Below are positions 49,692 through 59,255 of a stretch of 64,000 bases of DNA, piece by piece. The notes under the pieces were generated by a model. The model worked only from the letters and a program-made list of their open reading frames with translations. It was not told the DNA's origin and did not search any database. Where the stretch lies: contig DATMRS010000008.1 in the NCBI GenBank assembly GCA_035566015.1, positions 165,083-229,082 on the forward strand. The letters are read 5' to 3'. How positions within the stretch are numbered: the stretch's first letter is position 1; each line of letters starts with the position of its first letter. A program made the position numbers and the translations under genes. Source of the stretch: DATMRS01 sp035566015 (GTDB lineage Bacteria > Pseudomonadota > Alphaproteobacteria > Sphingomonadales > Sphingomonadaceae).

Positions 49692-50984
49692 TTGGCCGAA
49701 GCGGATATCAGAGACCGTATAGAGGCGCGAATCGGCCAGGGCGAGTTCCTGGCAAACATGCTGCTCGTCACGCGGCAGCAGTCCGATCAAGCGCACGCCG
49801 ACTTTGTGGGAAGCCTTTCAGGAATAGCAGGCAGCGTCCGCGCCCTTTTAGAAAACAACGATCTGCTGCGCCGCATCGACTACGATCCTAACGAATTTTG
49901 GCCGAGACTCCGCGGAAAGGCTTTTGCCTTCGTCGACGGCGGCGTCGCCAATATTGAGCTTCCGTCGGCGGCACCGATAGGCATTCGCGTCGGCTCCTAC
50001 ATCGTCCGACCGGGGGACGAATCGGACAAACGGGAACAGTTCAACATCGAGCTGTCGCTGGTCGATGATCTATTCAGCGATTCCGGGTTCCTGTTCGAAA
50101 GCGATTTCCTCGACGTGGCGAAGCTGCGCGACGCGGCGCGCATGGTGAGCGAAGTTGCCGCCGGCTACCGCTTGGCGAAGGCCACAGGCAAGGACAGGGT
50201 GGACGCTGTCATCCTGCATGGACCGCTTGTAAATCCGGTGGCTCCTTACGGGCTGGAAGACTTCCCTTCCTTCGGACGCGCAGCCTCCAGGACGCTGCTC
50301 AATGACGATAGCTGGGACGGCGACGAGCGCGACCGCCAGTTCGTTGCCCTCTATCTTACGCTGCTGGAACGGCTCCGCGAGACGGGGACCCCGGTGGTCG
50401 GCGCGGTGGAACGATCGATCGGGCGCGACCCGGTCTTCCTTCGACGTATTCTGGATCGGCTCCAGAAGAGCAAGGTTTTGAAGGAAAGGGATGCGCGGGA
50501 GCTGGAGCTACAGATACTCTCCTACGGTCTCAATGACGCCTCGCTACTCGACGTCGTGCTGGGTGACGGTGAGTACGTCGCGCCAATTCCCGTTATGCGG
50601 CAGGGGCCAAACAATAAATGGCCCGAGGACTGGAAGCGGAAGATCAGCGACTATCCCGACGCCTTCACCACCTATATCAAGCCCTCGGCGATGGTGATGC
50701 CCTTCCGAGTAGAAGCTTTTGAGGACATCAGGGGTTTCGATGACCTGCTGGCGTTGATTTTCCACACCAGCCGCCTGCTGCCGTCATACGGTTTTCCGGT
50801 TGGTCTGGACATCGTCGATCGCTTCGCGAAAGTGCCGGCTTGGCTGAGCCGCGGGGTCAAGGGCCAGCACCAGATCGTGCTGCTGAGGCGCGCTATCGAG
50901 AGCGGCGATCCCAAGGCGATTGCTTTTGCAAAACGAGTGCTGGCGGCCAAGGGCCGGGATTGGCTGTTTCGGCCGAGTGCGTGA
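49692..50984 (+). CDS. nurA: NurA-domain nuclease
   Basis: A 430-residue NurA-type 5'-3' nuclease. AFVDGGVANIE (about 79-89) carries the metal-binding Asp82, TPVVGAVERS is the second conserved strand, and PVGLDIVDRFAKVP near the C-terminus holds the third acidic motif. NurA works with the HerA translocase to resect or degrade DNA ends. It starts with TTG at 49692, preceded by AGGGGG; no in-frame ATG is nearby. herA follows after 18 bases. The pair is divergent from the vsr operon over a 157-base gap. Confidence 0.82.
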   Translation: MAEADIRDRIEARIGQGEFLANMLLVTRQQSDQAHADFVGSLSGIAGSVRALLENNDLLRRIDYDPNEFWPRLRGKAFAFVDGGVANIELPSAAPIGIRVGSYIVRPGDESDKREQFNIELSLVDDLFSDSGFLFESDFLDVAKLRDAARMVSEVAAGYRLAKATGKDRVDAVILHGPLVNPVAPYGLEDFPSFGRAASRTLLNDDSWDGDERDRQFVALYLTLLERLRETGTPVVGAVERSIGRDPVFLRRILDRLQKSKVLKERDARELELQILSYGLNDASLLDVVLGDGEYVAPIPVMRQGPNNKWPEDWKRKISDYPDAFTTYIKPSAMVMPFRVEAFEDIRGFDDLLALIFHTSRLLPSYGFPVGLDIVDRFAKVPAWLSRGVKGQHQIVLLRRAIESGDPKAIAFAKRVLAAKGRDWLFRPSA

Positions 50985-51002
50985 GAGGATTGAGGGGGGC
51001 AG

Positions 51003-52835
51003 ATGGCAAGGGAAGGAGCGACACCGCAGCGTGAGGAGTGGCCGCGCATAGGGACGGTCGTGGGCGAGGCCTCCACGGGACGGTACACGTTCATTCTCCG
51101 GAATCTTGAAGGAAAGCTTGGCGATATCGTTGCCACTCGGGTCGAGGTGCCTGTCGCGTCAGCCGGCCGCCGCGAGATCGCTACGGTATGGGGCCGGATT
51201 ACCTCGATCGACCGTTTCAATCCCTTCTTTCCAGCCGAGGCAGCGCAGGAGCTTGCGAACGAGAACATTCGCTTTCTCGATACGGTGCTTTCAGGCAGCC
51301 GCGACCATCTTGAAGCCGAGGTGCTAATCCTCGGAACGACATTCGGCGACGACCCTGGTGTCGCCCAGCTTTCGCCTTTGACGTATCCGGTAAAGCCGTC
51401 CGCAGAGGTACTATATCCGCCGGCACAGGCCGTGCGCCGTCTACTGACTGGCGACGATGACCGCACGGACCCGCCTCCTCCCAAGTTGCAGGTCGGCAGT
51501 CTCATCGCCCGTGGAGATGTCGAAGTCAGTCTGTCGGCGCGCGACATCGTTTCAAGGCATCTGGCGATCCTGGCGATGACGGGGGGTGGTAAAACGGTTG
51601 CGGCGCGCCGGATCATTCGTGAGTTGATCGAACTGAGATATCCGCTCGTGATCTTCGATCCGCATGGCGACTATCTCGGTTTCTATGAAAAGCGGGATCG
51701 TTTCAAGAACACTAGGATCAGAGTGCTCTATCCGGTCATTCGAGTTCGCCAGGACAATCTCGGGATCATTTCCGATCTAATCGACAAGATGGGAAAGAAA
51801 CTGACCGATCCCCAGCAGCAGTTCTATCTATACCTCCTGAACAACGCGAAGGTTCAGGATGGCGAGACAGCCGCAAGCTTTCTGCGGAAGATGATCGGCC
51901 ATGCGGAGGCCGTCGCGGCGAAAAAGAGGCGCAAGGACGGGAACGATCTGCCCGAAGACCTTGCCGAAACACGCACCGGCACGATGAACGTGGTGAAAAG
52001 GTCGCTTGAATTCGTTCTCTCTAATCTGGAGCAAATGGAGTCGAATAACGCAAGGCTGCGCAGCCAACCGCGCTTCTCCAGCTACGATTTCGAGGAGATG
52101 CCCGATCCGTCTGATGCTCCGGACGAGATCGTCGCGCCCGGAACCGTTTCAATCTTTTATCTCGCCGGGTACGATCATCTCAACCAGTCGGCTATCGTTA
52201 GCATGGTCCTTGAGGCGCTCTTCGGCCACCGTTCCACCCTTTCCGGCCTCATCCCTCCCTTCCAAGCTGTTATTGAGGAAGCCCACAACTTCATTCCGAG
52301 CCGCCAGGAGGGCACCGACGAGACGCCGTCATTGCCCACTATTAGGAAGGTGATAACGGAGGGCCGCAAGTTCGGCACCGGCCTGATCTTGATCTCGCAG
52401 CGACCATCCCGGCTGGACGAGACGACCCTGGCGCAATGCAATAGTTTCCTCGTGCTTCGTCTCGTCAACCCGCGCGACAAGAGCTTTGTGCGGTCCGTGA
52501 TGGAGAATTTGTCGGAGGCCGACGCTAACATTCTGCAGGCATTTGGTCGCGGCCAGGGGATCGTGTCGGGACAGGCGGTGCGCTTCCCCCTGCTGGTTCA
52601 GGTGAAATTCGATGCGGACCTTGTGAGCGAAGCGATCGGCGATGAGGATTTCATCAAGGAGGCGCAGAGCTGGAAGCCAGACGCACGTCGCGAGGCAAAC
52701 ACAAAGGCTGTCCGTGCGAGCCTGCGCAAAACGCCTGAGTCATCCGAAAGTGGCGATACGGCCGCATCGAGGCCGAGCAGACGCACCACGAAGCCGAAGC
52801 CGAGACGCCGTGGCGGAATACGGCCGGATTACTAA
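51003..52835 (+). CDS. herA: HerA-family ATPase/DNA translocase
   Basis: A 610-residue hexameric-type ATPase of the HerA/FtsK superfamily. An N-terminal HAS-barrel-like region (about 15-110) with PRIGTVVGEASTGRYTFIL precedes the motor. Walker A is AMTGGGKT (191-198; the usual first Gly is Ala), IFDPHGDYLGF follows, Walker B is VIEEAHNFIP (about 423), and LILISQRPSRLDETTLAQCN is the sensor region. The last 60 residues are basic (RRTTKPKPRRRGG) and may bind DNA. HerA drives NurA along DNA; in accessory regions HerA genes are often part of phage defence. Confidence 0.88.
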   Translation: MAREGATPQREEWPRIGTVVGEASTGRYTFILRNLEGKLGDIVATRVEVPVASAGRREIATVWGRITSIDRFNPFFPAEAAQELANENIRFLDTVLSGSRDHLEAEVLILGTTFGDDPGVAQLSPLTYPVKPSAEVLYPPAQAVRRLLTGDDDRTDPPPPKLQVGSLIARGDVEVSLSARDIVSRHLAILAMTGGGKTVAARRIIRELIELRYPLVIFDPHGDYLGFYEKRDRFKNTRIRVLYPVIRVRQDNLGIISDLIDKMGKKLTDPQQQFYLYLLNNAKVQDGETAASFLRKMIGHAEAVAAKKRRKDGNDLPEDLAETRTGTMNVVKRSLEFVLSNLEQMESNNARLRSQPRFSSYDFEEMPDPSDAPDEIVAPGTVSIFYLAGYDHLNQSAIVSMVLEALFGHRSTLSGLIPPFQAVIEEAHNFIPSRQEGTDETPSLPTIRKVITEGRKFGTGLILISQRPSRLDETTLAQCNSFLVLRLVNPRDKSFVRSVMENLSEADANILQAFGRGQGIVSGQAVRFPLLVQVKFDADLVSEAIGDEDFIKEAQSWKPDARREANTKAVRASLRKTPESSESGDTAASRPSRRTTKPKPRRRGGIRPDY

Positions 52836-52846
52836 CAGCTCAGCTT

Positions 52847-54889
52847 TTAGATCGTTACCCCGGCGCTCCGTGCGGCCTGTAGGACGCGGCTACCCCGCAC
52901 AGCCTGCTTGGATGAAGGTGGCTTGATCCAGCCATTCATCGCGTACCCGCTTAAAGTATGGACCACCTTGCGGTCGTAATCATCGATCTCGGGCGATGCC
53001 GCTGCCCACGCCATTATTCTCGCCCACGCAGCACCGTCGAGAGCCGCGCATTCCGCAATTAGATCATCCGCCGCCTCGTCGTGGCCTTCGCCGACCTTGA
53101 GTTCCTGCGGCGTCCGCATCGAATCGCGGAATTCCGACGGAAGAACCGGTGACAGAGGAAGATTGAGAGCGCTAAGCTCTGCCCAGCAATCGTCCTTTTT
53201 GCACCATTCCGTGACATTACGGTTGCCGGCACTAGCCACAATTTCCCCGTGGATTAGCGGCGCCCACGTTGCGAACAGCTCCTGCATCTCGTCCGAGACC
53301 TGCTGCACGTCCCAAAGGCGTTCAAGATCGAGCCTGTCGCCATGATGAGCGGCCAAGAGCGCGATCATGTACGCGACCACGTTTGCACCGTATGACTGAA
53401 GGCGAGCCTTGCGAACCACGCTCTGGGCGGCCTTGAAGAGAAGCGCCTTCGCTATCGTGAGACGGAAAAAATCCCTGTCCGGGCACCAGTCCTCGCCGAG
53501 TCGTTCGCGCAGGCCGAACATGAAGGCTGCGTAGTTCTTCTGCGCACCGCGGCTAACGATCTGGGGATTGCCCCACCAAGCCATCAGGTATTTCGCGAGA
53601 TCAGTTTTTCCAAAATGCTGGCTGCGCGGACACGTCCGATCGAACTCTCGGCGGCGCGCCGGTGTCGATCCATGCCTGTTGCGCGCCATCTGATAGGAGC
53701 CCCGTGCCCGCTCATAGAACCAACGACTTTCCTCGCCGGGCGGCCAAACCGATTCTGACAGGATCTCAAACTGCTGGTGGAAACGGTCACTAGCAGAGAG
53801 GTCTGCCACCTGGATTGGGTTTTGCGTATTGGCAAAACGGGCGATGAGCGGGACGAACTCTTCAAGTTTCGCCGACGGCACGAGGGTGAGTTTCATAGAA
53901 ACTGCCACCTCGTCCAACGGAAGCTTATCGACCTTTAGGGCCCGGTGGATTGATGCGGTCGTCTGTGCGCCATTAACTATCTGAAGTCCTCGCAGGCGAT
54001 TGATGACGGTTTCGCCATGCCAGGACGTTACCTCGATTTCATCAGCGGTCGCGGTCACACCGTTGTTGTAGGCAAGAAACCGGCCAGGTTCTTCTTTGAT
54101 AGTCCGCTGGATTCCCCGGTTTACTGCGCCCCTTGCCTGTAAGAACGAGCGCACGTTAAATTCGAAAAGCCGTGGCCCATACTGGTCAAAGAGATCGTAG
54201 ATTAGTTTTCCAGGCAAGATGACCAGATAGGTCTCATACTCTGTGGGACGCGGCTTCATTTCCAAGCATGCTAGCGGCCGACCGAGCAGCTTTACGAAAT
54301 CGATTTCGATCCGATCGCGCGTGACATCCTCGCCAGTGGCGCGATAGAGCCGTTCGACATCCCAGACTTCAGTTTCGACTGGCCGCCCGTGAACGGTAAT
54401 GTCTTCCACCGCACGATCGCGCACACGGGCATCCGTGAGCACGTTGATGCGCACTTCCTCAATGCGGGGCAATTCGCTCTGAATGAGAGTAGCCGCCTCA
54501 AGTGCCGCGTGGTCGTTCTGAAAGCGGGCATGATCGCCCTTGGCGGCATACTCAAAAAAGCGCGCCGCCCATCCCGACAGGCGCGCGATTTCGCGCCGCG
54601 CCAACACCGGTTCGGAATTCAGTCCCAGGGTAGTGAACAACTCCAGCCTGACAGAATCCTCGGGCAGGGAATAGGCGATCACACGGCAGGGCCGGCGAAG
54701 TCCGACATCCTCATGCGGGCATAGATCGTGACCTGCTATGGAGCCGGCTTCTTCCAGATACCCAAGAATGACCTCAGCCAACGCCGTTTCGGCTGCCAGC
54801 GGCAAATCTGCTGGCAACTCCTTCAACCGCTCGTCAGCGTCATCCCTGAGCCCCGCCGCGAATTCTGCTACAAGCTGCTCTTCAAGCAC
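52847..54889 (-). CDS. AIPR-family (abortive phage resistance) protein
   Basis: A 680-residue protein that matches the AIPR family, first linked to lactococcal abortive infection. Signatures include FEFNVRSFLQARGAVNRGI, the central PGRFLAYNNGVTATADEIE, LQIVNGAQTTASIH and FANTQNPIQVADLSASD, then FGKTDLAKYLMAW. The biochemical role is not known; the N-terminal third may contain a nuclease-like fold (EIDFVKLLGRPLACLEMKP). It begins at GTG 54889 and ends 11 bases from the herA stop, convergent. It thus has its own promoter, close to the mobilization genes. Confidence 0.8.
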   Translation of the reverse strand: MLEEQLVAEFAAGLRDDADERLKELPADLPLAAETALAEVILGYLEEAGSIAGHDLCPHEDVGLRRPCRVIAYSLPEDSVRLELFTTLGLNSEPVLARREIARLSGWAARFFEYAAKGDHARFQNDHAALEAATLIQSELPRIEEVRINVLTDARVRDRAVEDITVHGRPVETEVWDVERLYRATGEDVTRDRIEIDFVKLLGRPLACLEMKPRPTEYETYLVILPGKLIYDLFDQYGPRLFEFNVRSFLQARGAVNRGIQRTIKEEPGRFLAYNNGVTATADEIEVTSWHGETVINRLRGLQIVNGAQTTASIHRALKVDKLPLDEVAVSMKLTLVPSAKLEEFVPLIARFANTQNPIQVADLSASDRFHQQFEILSESVWPPGEESRWFYERARGSYQMARNRHGSTPARRREFDRTCPRSQHFGKTDLAKYLMAWWGNPQIVSRGAQKNYAAFMFGLRERLGEDWCPDRDFFRLTIAKALLFKAAQSVVRKARLQSYGANVVAYMIALLAAHHGDRLDLERLWDVQQVSDEMQELFATWAPLIHGEIVASAGNRNVTEWCKKDDCWAELSALNLPLSPVLPSEFRDSMRTPQELKVGEGHDEAADDLIAECAALDGAAWARIMAWAAASPEIDDYDRKVVHTLSGYAMNGWIKPPSSKQAVRGSRVLQAARSAGVTI

Positions 54890-55024
54890 CCAGCTGCCTT
54901 TTATTGCCCCTTTTCAAACGATATGCATGAGATTACGATTAAGGCAACCGTGTGAAAAAGCTTGCTTGAACGAAAACCGCGTTTGGGCGCGGCCGAATAT
55001 GTTCTGAAGCTAACAGTGGGCGCG

Positions 55025-55591
55025 TTACCGACGATCCGCTTTGCTTGTAGGCGCTGGCGGTCGCCGAATCGTTTCAGGCGGCTGGACGCCGAGTGCGCGA
55101 GCCGCCATCCATTCTGGGACGTGCCAACTCGTCGGTAGCGACCGGGCGACAGCGCCGGGCAGCATTGCCCAGATCAGCATGCCGACGAACAGGCCGACGA
55201 CTGCATGCCAACGCTCGCGCTCGACCCGTCGATCGGCCGCATGCCCCCGCTTGATGATGCCGTCGATCCGCCCGAGCGACTGATCGAGCGCGCCGCGCGC
55301 CGCATCCAGCATGCGACGATCCTCAATCCTGACTGTCTCGGCGGCTATGCCAATCTCCTTGGCCAGTTCCACAGGCGACAGCGAGATCGCGCGGCTTTGT
55401 TCGATCGCGGCAAGCCGCTTGCCGGTCTCGCCGAGTACCCGGGCCATCTGCCCAAGCGTCTGGCTGTAATCGGGTATTTTCTCACGCTCTGCTGCCAGGC
55501 CGGCAACGGCGCTGTGGAGCAGGCTGAGTTCACGTCGCACGGCCTCGAAGGCCTGTGCGGGGTCGGGCTGGCTGGTGGTGCTGTCGGTCAT
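55025..55591 (-). CDS. DUF6118 family protein
   Basis: A 188-residue protein with an Ala/Glu-rich coiled coil (about 15-115), one membrane segment (about 130-150, VVGLFVGMLIWAMLPGAVA) and a short proline-rich tail. This matches the DUF6118 family, whose genes regularly follow TraA-type relaxase genes in alphaproteobacterial plasmids and islands. Its start lies 9 bases after the relaxase stop, so both are on one message. Function is unknown. Confidence 0.75.
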   Translation of the reverse strand: MTDSTTSQPDPAQAFEAVRRELSLLHSAVAGLAAEREKIPDYSQTLGQMARVLGETGKRLAAIEQSRAISLSPVELAKEIGIAAETVRIEDRRMLDAARGALDQSLGRIDGIIKRGHAADRRVERERWHAVVGLFVGMLIWAMLPGAVARSLPTSWHVPEWMAARALGVQPPETIRRPPAPTSKADRR

Positions 55592-55600
55592 GCAACAACC

Positions 55601-58498
55601 CTAAAGCCCCAATCCGCGCGAGCGCGAGCGGCTGAGGCTTTGCTGGAGCTCATGGGATAACGATGCCCCTGACCGGCGGCGGATTCCGAGGTCGCTGACG
55701 CGATTACGGAGTAGCGACTCGAGCTGAGGATCGCGGTGCAGACTCTTCGCCATCAGGTCGAGCTTGTCCCTAACGCCCTCGGCGGCAAGGTAATCGCCAT
55801 TCCGCTCCAGCCGGCGGAACTGGCGCGCCTGGACCTGCCAGTCATGCACGAACCGATCGGCACGATTGGCGGCATCGATGCGCATCTCGTTCTCGGCGAC
55901 CATCGCCTGGATCGCCTTCGCCGTGCGACCGTTCGCCGCCTCGCTGACCAAGGCAGGATCGCGCGCCATCGCCGCGCTCAGGTCTCGCGCACCGTCACGC
56001 CGAAGCCCGTCCACCGCCTTGCCCGCCTCGGTCATGGCCTGACGCTGGTGCACCAGCGGCTCATAACCTCTGTCGCGCATGCGCGTGATATCCTGCGCAG
56101 CACGGGCATAGCGCTCGACCGCGCGGTCGAGCGGACTGCGTTGCGGCTTGTCGATCGGATCGGCGTTGAGCCTGAGGCCGTCGAAGATCGAGCGACGGGG
56201 CGGCGCTGCTTCGGCCGGCGCAGCCGGGACGGCGATTTCGACGAGCGGCGCGTTGACGTCGTGCTGCGGAGCGACATCGCGGTTGGCCTGTACCGGGGCC
56301 TCGGCAGTCCGCGCATAATCGGATGCCATGTCCTTGCCGCGTTCGCGCGACAGCGAGCGGACGAGCTGGCTGCGATCGGCGAAATCGTCCTTGCCGTAGT
56401 GTAGGTCGACGCCGTCACGGTGCCGCGACATCGCAACATAGGCGGAATGACGATCCATCCCCGGTGTCACGAGGACATGGACGCGGTCGACCGTCATCCC
56501 CTGCGCCTTGTGGATGGTCGCCGCATAGCCGTGATCGACATGGACATAATCCTTGAAGTCGAACGCCACCGTTCGGCCGTCGTCGAGCCCGACCGTCATA
56601 CAGCTCGCACCGACAGCCCGGACGGTGCCGAGCGTTCCGTTCGTCACATCGAGGCTGCGCTCATTGCGCAGGAACATGATCCGGTCGCCGTCTGCGAACG
56701 CACGGGCACCGCGCTCGACCTTCACCATTACATCGTCACCAAGATCGCCTGATGCGTGCATGCGTTCGCGTGCTGCCTCGTTGAGCGCCGCGACCTCGTC
56801 ATTGGTGTGGGTCAGAATGATGCGGCTCGCGCCGGGCTTGGCCTGGCGTCCCTCATTCCAGCGGTCGATCAAATCGTCGCGCGCCTGCTCGCGGGTTTCT
56901 GCGGCATGGATACCGCCAGCAGCATCATAAGCCGCCAGCGCTTCGCCGGTCCTGCCGGTGGCAAGCTGGCGAGTGGCATCGCGCTGCCAGTCCTCGCGCT
57001 GCCGACGCACCTCGGTGATCTCGATGGCACCGTGATGCTCGGCGAGCGCTCGGAACGCAGCGCCCGCTTCGATCGCCTGCAATTGCTGCGCATCGCCGAC
57101 GAGAACGATCTTGGCACCCGCCTCGGCAGCATGCGACAGCACGCGCTCCATTTGCCGCGTGCCGACCATGCCGGCCTCGTCGATCACTAGCACGTCGCGG
57201 TCGGTCAGCAGTTCGCGACCCTGGCCCCATCGATGTTCAAGACTGGCGATCGTGCGTGACGCGATACCGGAGCCATTCTCCAGCCCCTCGGCTGCGATGC
57301 CCGAGAGTGCAGCGCCGCGAACTTTGTACCCAGCCTCTTCCCATGCCTCGCGCGCGACGCCGAGCATCGCGCTCTTGCCGGTACCGGCATAGCCGATGAC
57401 GATATCGAGATCGCGACCACTGGTGGCATGTTCGAAGGCACCGGCCTGTTCACCTGACAGCAGCAGGCCGCGCTCAGTCGCACGATCGAGCGCGTGATCG
57501 CGGTGACGTTCGCTCACGCGATGCCGTTCCCGATGAGCCATCCGTTGGGCGGCATGATGAAGCCGCTGCTCGGTCTCGATCATCTCGCGGGTGGTGAACC
57601 GGTCCTCGCCGCGTCCATCCTGACCAAGAGCGACGAGATCGGGTGAAGACGACATCGCACCCATCACCGCATTGAACTGGTCGAGCCCGTCGGAATGACG
57701 ATGCGCCATCATCGCCATATCACGCCGGGTGAAGGTGGCCTGGCCATGGGTGATCGCATCGAGCCCGAGCCGAGGATCGCGGATGATCCGCTCGCCATTG
57801 TCATGGGCGATCTGGCGATGCTCGTTCGCGCGATCAGCCTCCAGACCCTGCGCTTCCAGCCGCCGGGCGGCTGCGCCGATCTTGCTCTGCGGGTCGAGGT
57901 CGATTCCCTGAGCTTCGAGACTGCGGTGATCGATGCGCGCGTCGATATCGAGTTCGGCGAGCCGGGCATTGACGTGATCTGCCCAGGCTTCGCGCCAGTG
58001 CGTCAACAATTCGGTCCGGTTCCAGTCGCGGACCTTGGCGCCGAACCCTTCTTCCGACGCTTCGCGCATGCCCAGCATGACATGCGCGTGGGGCTTCGGT
58101 TCGCCATCCGCGCCGATATCCCAATGCACATTGAGGTCGGCGACCATGCCGCGATCCACAAATTCGCGCTGCACGAAGTCGCGGGCCAGCTCGATGCCCT
58201 GCGCCTGCGTCATCTCGCGCGGGATGGCGAACTCGACCTCGCGGGCAAGCTGGGCGTCCTTGCGCACCTCAACGGCTTCGACATCATTCCACAGTCGCTC
58301 GCGGTCGTGCCATTCATCGGGCGCGCCGTCCGGCAGCATCACCTCGGAATGAACGACACCGGCCTTGTTCGAGAAGTCGTGGTGGCGATCGAGCGGCTCA
58401 TCGTGCAGCCGTGACGCTGAGCGATAGGCGGCTGCCGCCAGCGCCGAAGAGCCGGAAGCGCGGCTGATCACTTTTGCCGAGAAGTGGTAGATGGCCAT
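55601..58498 (-). CDS. traA: Ti-type conjugative relaxase-helicase TraA
   Basis: A 965-residue bifunctional protein. The N-terminal MobA/MobL relaxase (about 1-220) begins MAIYHFSAKVISRASGSSAL, with candidate catalytic Tyr25 and the metal site PHAHVM. The central part is a TraI-like SF1 helicase with Walker A GYAGTGKS, VIDEAGMVG, GDAQQLQAIE and ATIHKAQGMT. The C-terminal third is helical and basic. It nicks at oriT and unwinds the strand for transfer. The divergent intergenic region to the right contains the oriT-like site. No mating-pair genes are in view. Confidence 0.92.
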   Translation of the reverse strand: MAIYHFSAKVISRASGSSALAAAAYRSASRLHDEPLDRHHDFSNKAGVVHSEVMLPDGAPDEWHDRERLWNDVEAVEVRKDAQLAREVEFAIPREMTQAQGIELARDFVQREFVDRGMVADLNVHWDIGADGEPKPHAHVMLGMREASEEGFGAKVRDWNRTELLTHWREAWADHVNARLAELDIDARIDHRSLEAQGIDLDPQSKIGAAARRLEAQGLEADRANEHRQIAHDNGERIIRDPRLGLDAITHGQATFTRRDMAMMAHRHSDGLDQFNAVMGAMSSSPDLVALGQDGRGEDRFTTREMIETEQRLHHAAQRMAHRERHRVSERHRDHALDRATERGLLLSGEQAGAFEHATSGRDLDIVIGYAGTGKSAMLGVAREAWEEAGYKVRGAALSGIAAEGLENGSGIASRTIASLEHRWGQGRELLTDRDVLVIDEAGMVGTRQMERVLSHAAEAGAKIVLVGDAQQLQAIEAGAAFRALAEHHGAIEITEVRRQREDWQRDATRQLATGRTGEALAAYDAAGGIHAAETREQARDDLIDRWNEGRQAKPGASRIILTHTNDEVAALNEAARERMHASGDLGDDVMVKVERGARAFADGDRIMFLRNERSLDVTNGTLGTVRAVGASCMTVGLDDGRTVAFDFKDYVHVDHGYAATIHKAQGMTVDRVHVLVTPGMDRHSAYVAMSRHRDGVDLHYGKDDFADRSQLVRSLSRERGKDMASDYARTAEAPVQANRDVAPQHDVNAPLVEIAVPAAPAEAAPPRRSIFDGLRLNADPIDKPQRSPLDRAVERYARAAQDITRMRDRGYEPLVHQRQAMTEAGKAVDGLRRDGARDLSAAMARDPALVSEAANGRTAKAIQAMVAENEMRIDAANRADRFVHDWQVQARQFRRLERNGDYLAAEGVRDKLDLMAKSLHRDPQLESLLRNRVSDLGIRRRSGASLSHELQQSLSRSRSRGLGL

Positions 58499-58528
58499 GA
58501 CGGCCGTACCAACTACACCTAAAGCAGC

Positions 58529-58556
58529 ACGTCGGCACGACGTATAAGCGCGCCCT
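58529..58556. other. oriT-like site (MOBQ/Ti type)
   Basis: A perfect inverted repeat ACGTCG-GCA-CGACGT (58529-58543) lies one base before TAAGCGCGCCCT (58545-58556), one change from the RSF1010/Ti-type nick core TAAGTGCGCCCT. Cleavage would be expected just before the final CCCT. The site lies between the divergent traA and traC-like genes, the usual location. Confidence 0.75.
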
Positions 58557-58668
58557 CAAAAGATTTCATCTTTCTCGCGACTGCGCGATCTCAAGACATT
58601 TCATGGCATTGTGTCTGATCGAACGCAACGATAACTGGAATGTCCTCAACGGCAAAGAGGACGGGGCT

Positions 58669-58995
58669 ATGCGCAAGCTTCACGACTACGCTTCGGAACT
58701 GAAGGCGCTTGCTGACAAGGCCAAGCGGCTAAGGGATCGACAGGTGCGGCAACTCGGCGAACTGGTAGTCGCCTGTCGCGCCGACGCGCTCGACGCGGAA
58801 GTGCTGGCGGGCGCGTTACTTGCGGCGGCGACAGCATCCGACACTGCAACGACGGAGGGCTGGCGCAAGGCGGGCGCGGCGTTCTTTCGCACACCGACGC
58901 GAAGCGATGCGCGCGGCCCTCACAGCCGGGCGCGCAGCGCTTCGTCGGACGGCGGCGGCGCGCAATCGGCTGCTGGCGAAACAGGCGCGGTATGA
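58669..58995 (+). CDS. TraC-like conjugal transfer accessory protein
   Basis: A 108-residue protein: MRKLHDYASELKALADKAKR, LRDRQVRQLGELVVACRADALDAEVLAGALLAA and EGWRKAGAAFFR are characteristic of the small TraC/TraD-type proteins next to TraA in Ti-like systems, thought to help the relaxase at oriT. The last 30 residues are low-complexity. ATG 58669 is preferred over 58603. It overlaps the next gene by about 90 bases in another frame. Confidence 0.75.
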   Translation: MRKLHDYASELKALADKAKRLRDRQVRQLGELVVACRADALDAEVLAGALLAAATASDTATTEGWRKAGAAFFRTPTRSDARGPHSRARSASSDGGGAQSAAGETGAV

Positions 58996-59236
58996 CACGC
59001 GCGCCTGGCAGATGAAGCGCCGCGAGCGAACGCGCCAGCTAATCGAACTGGGCGGGCTCGTTGCAAAGGCACGATTGGTCGAACTCACCGATGACGATCG
59101 CGCGATGATCCTCGGTGCATTGCTCGACGTCGCCACGCGGCTGGGCGACGACGATGCCGACACCGTGAAGACGCTATGGCGGCGTCGTGGCAAGCGCGCT
59201 TTCGCCCAGAACAACGACGAGCGTGCGACAGGTTAG
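58907..59236 (+). CDS. traD: Conjugal transfer protein TraD
   Basis: A 109-residue basic protein. Residues 38-100 match Ti-type TraD: MKRRERTRQLIELGGLVAKA, then LTDDDRAMILGALLDVA and WRRRGKRAF. TraD is an auxiliary DNA-processing protein. ATG 58907 lies inside the preceding gene; ATG 59012 would give a 74-residue protein closer to the size of the Ti TraD and is a real alternative. It is convergent with the sigma-like gene, 19 bases away. Confidence 0.75.
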   Translation: MRAALTAGRAALRRTAAARNRLLAKQARYDTRAWQMKRRERTRQLIELGGLVAKARLVELTDDDRAMILGALLDVATRLGDDDADTVKTLWRRRGKRAFAQNNDERATG

Positions 59237-59255
59237 GCTGGCGCCGCGATGCCGA

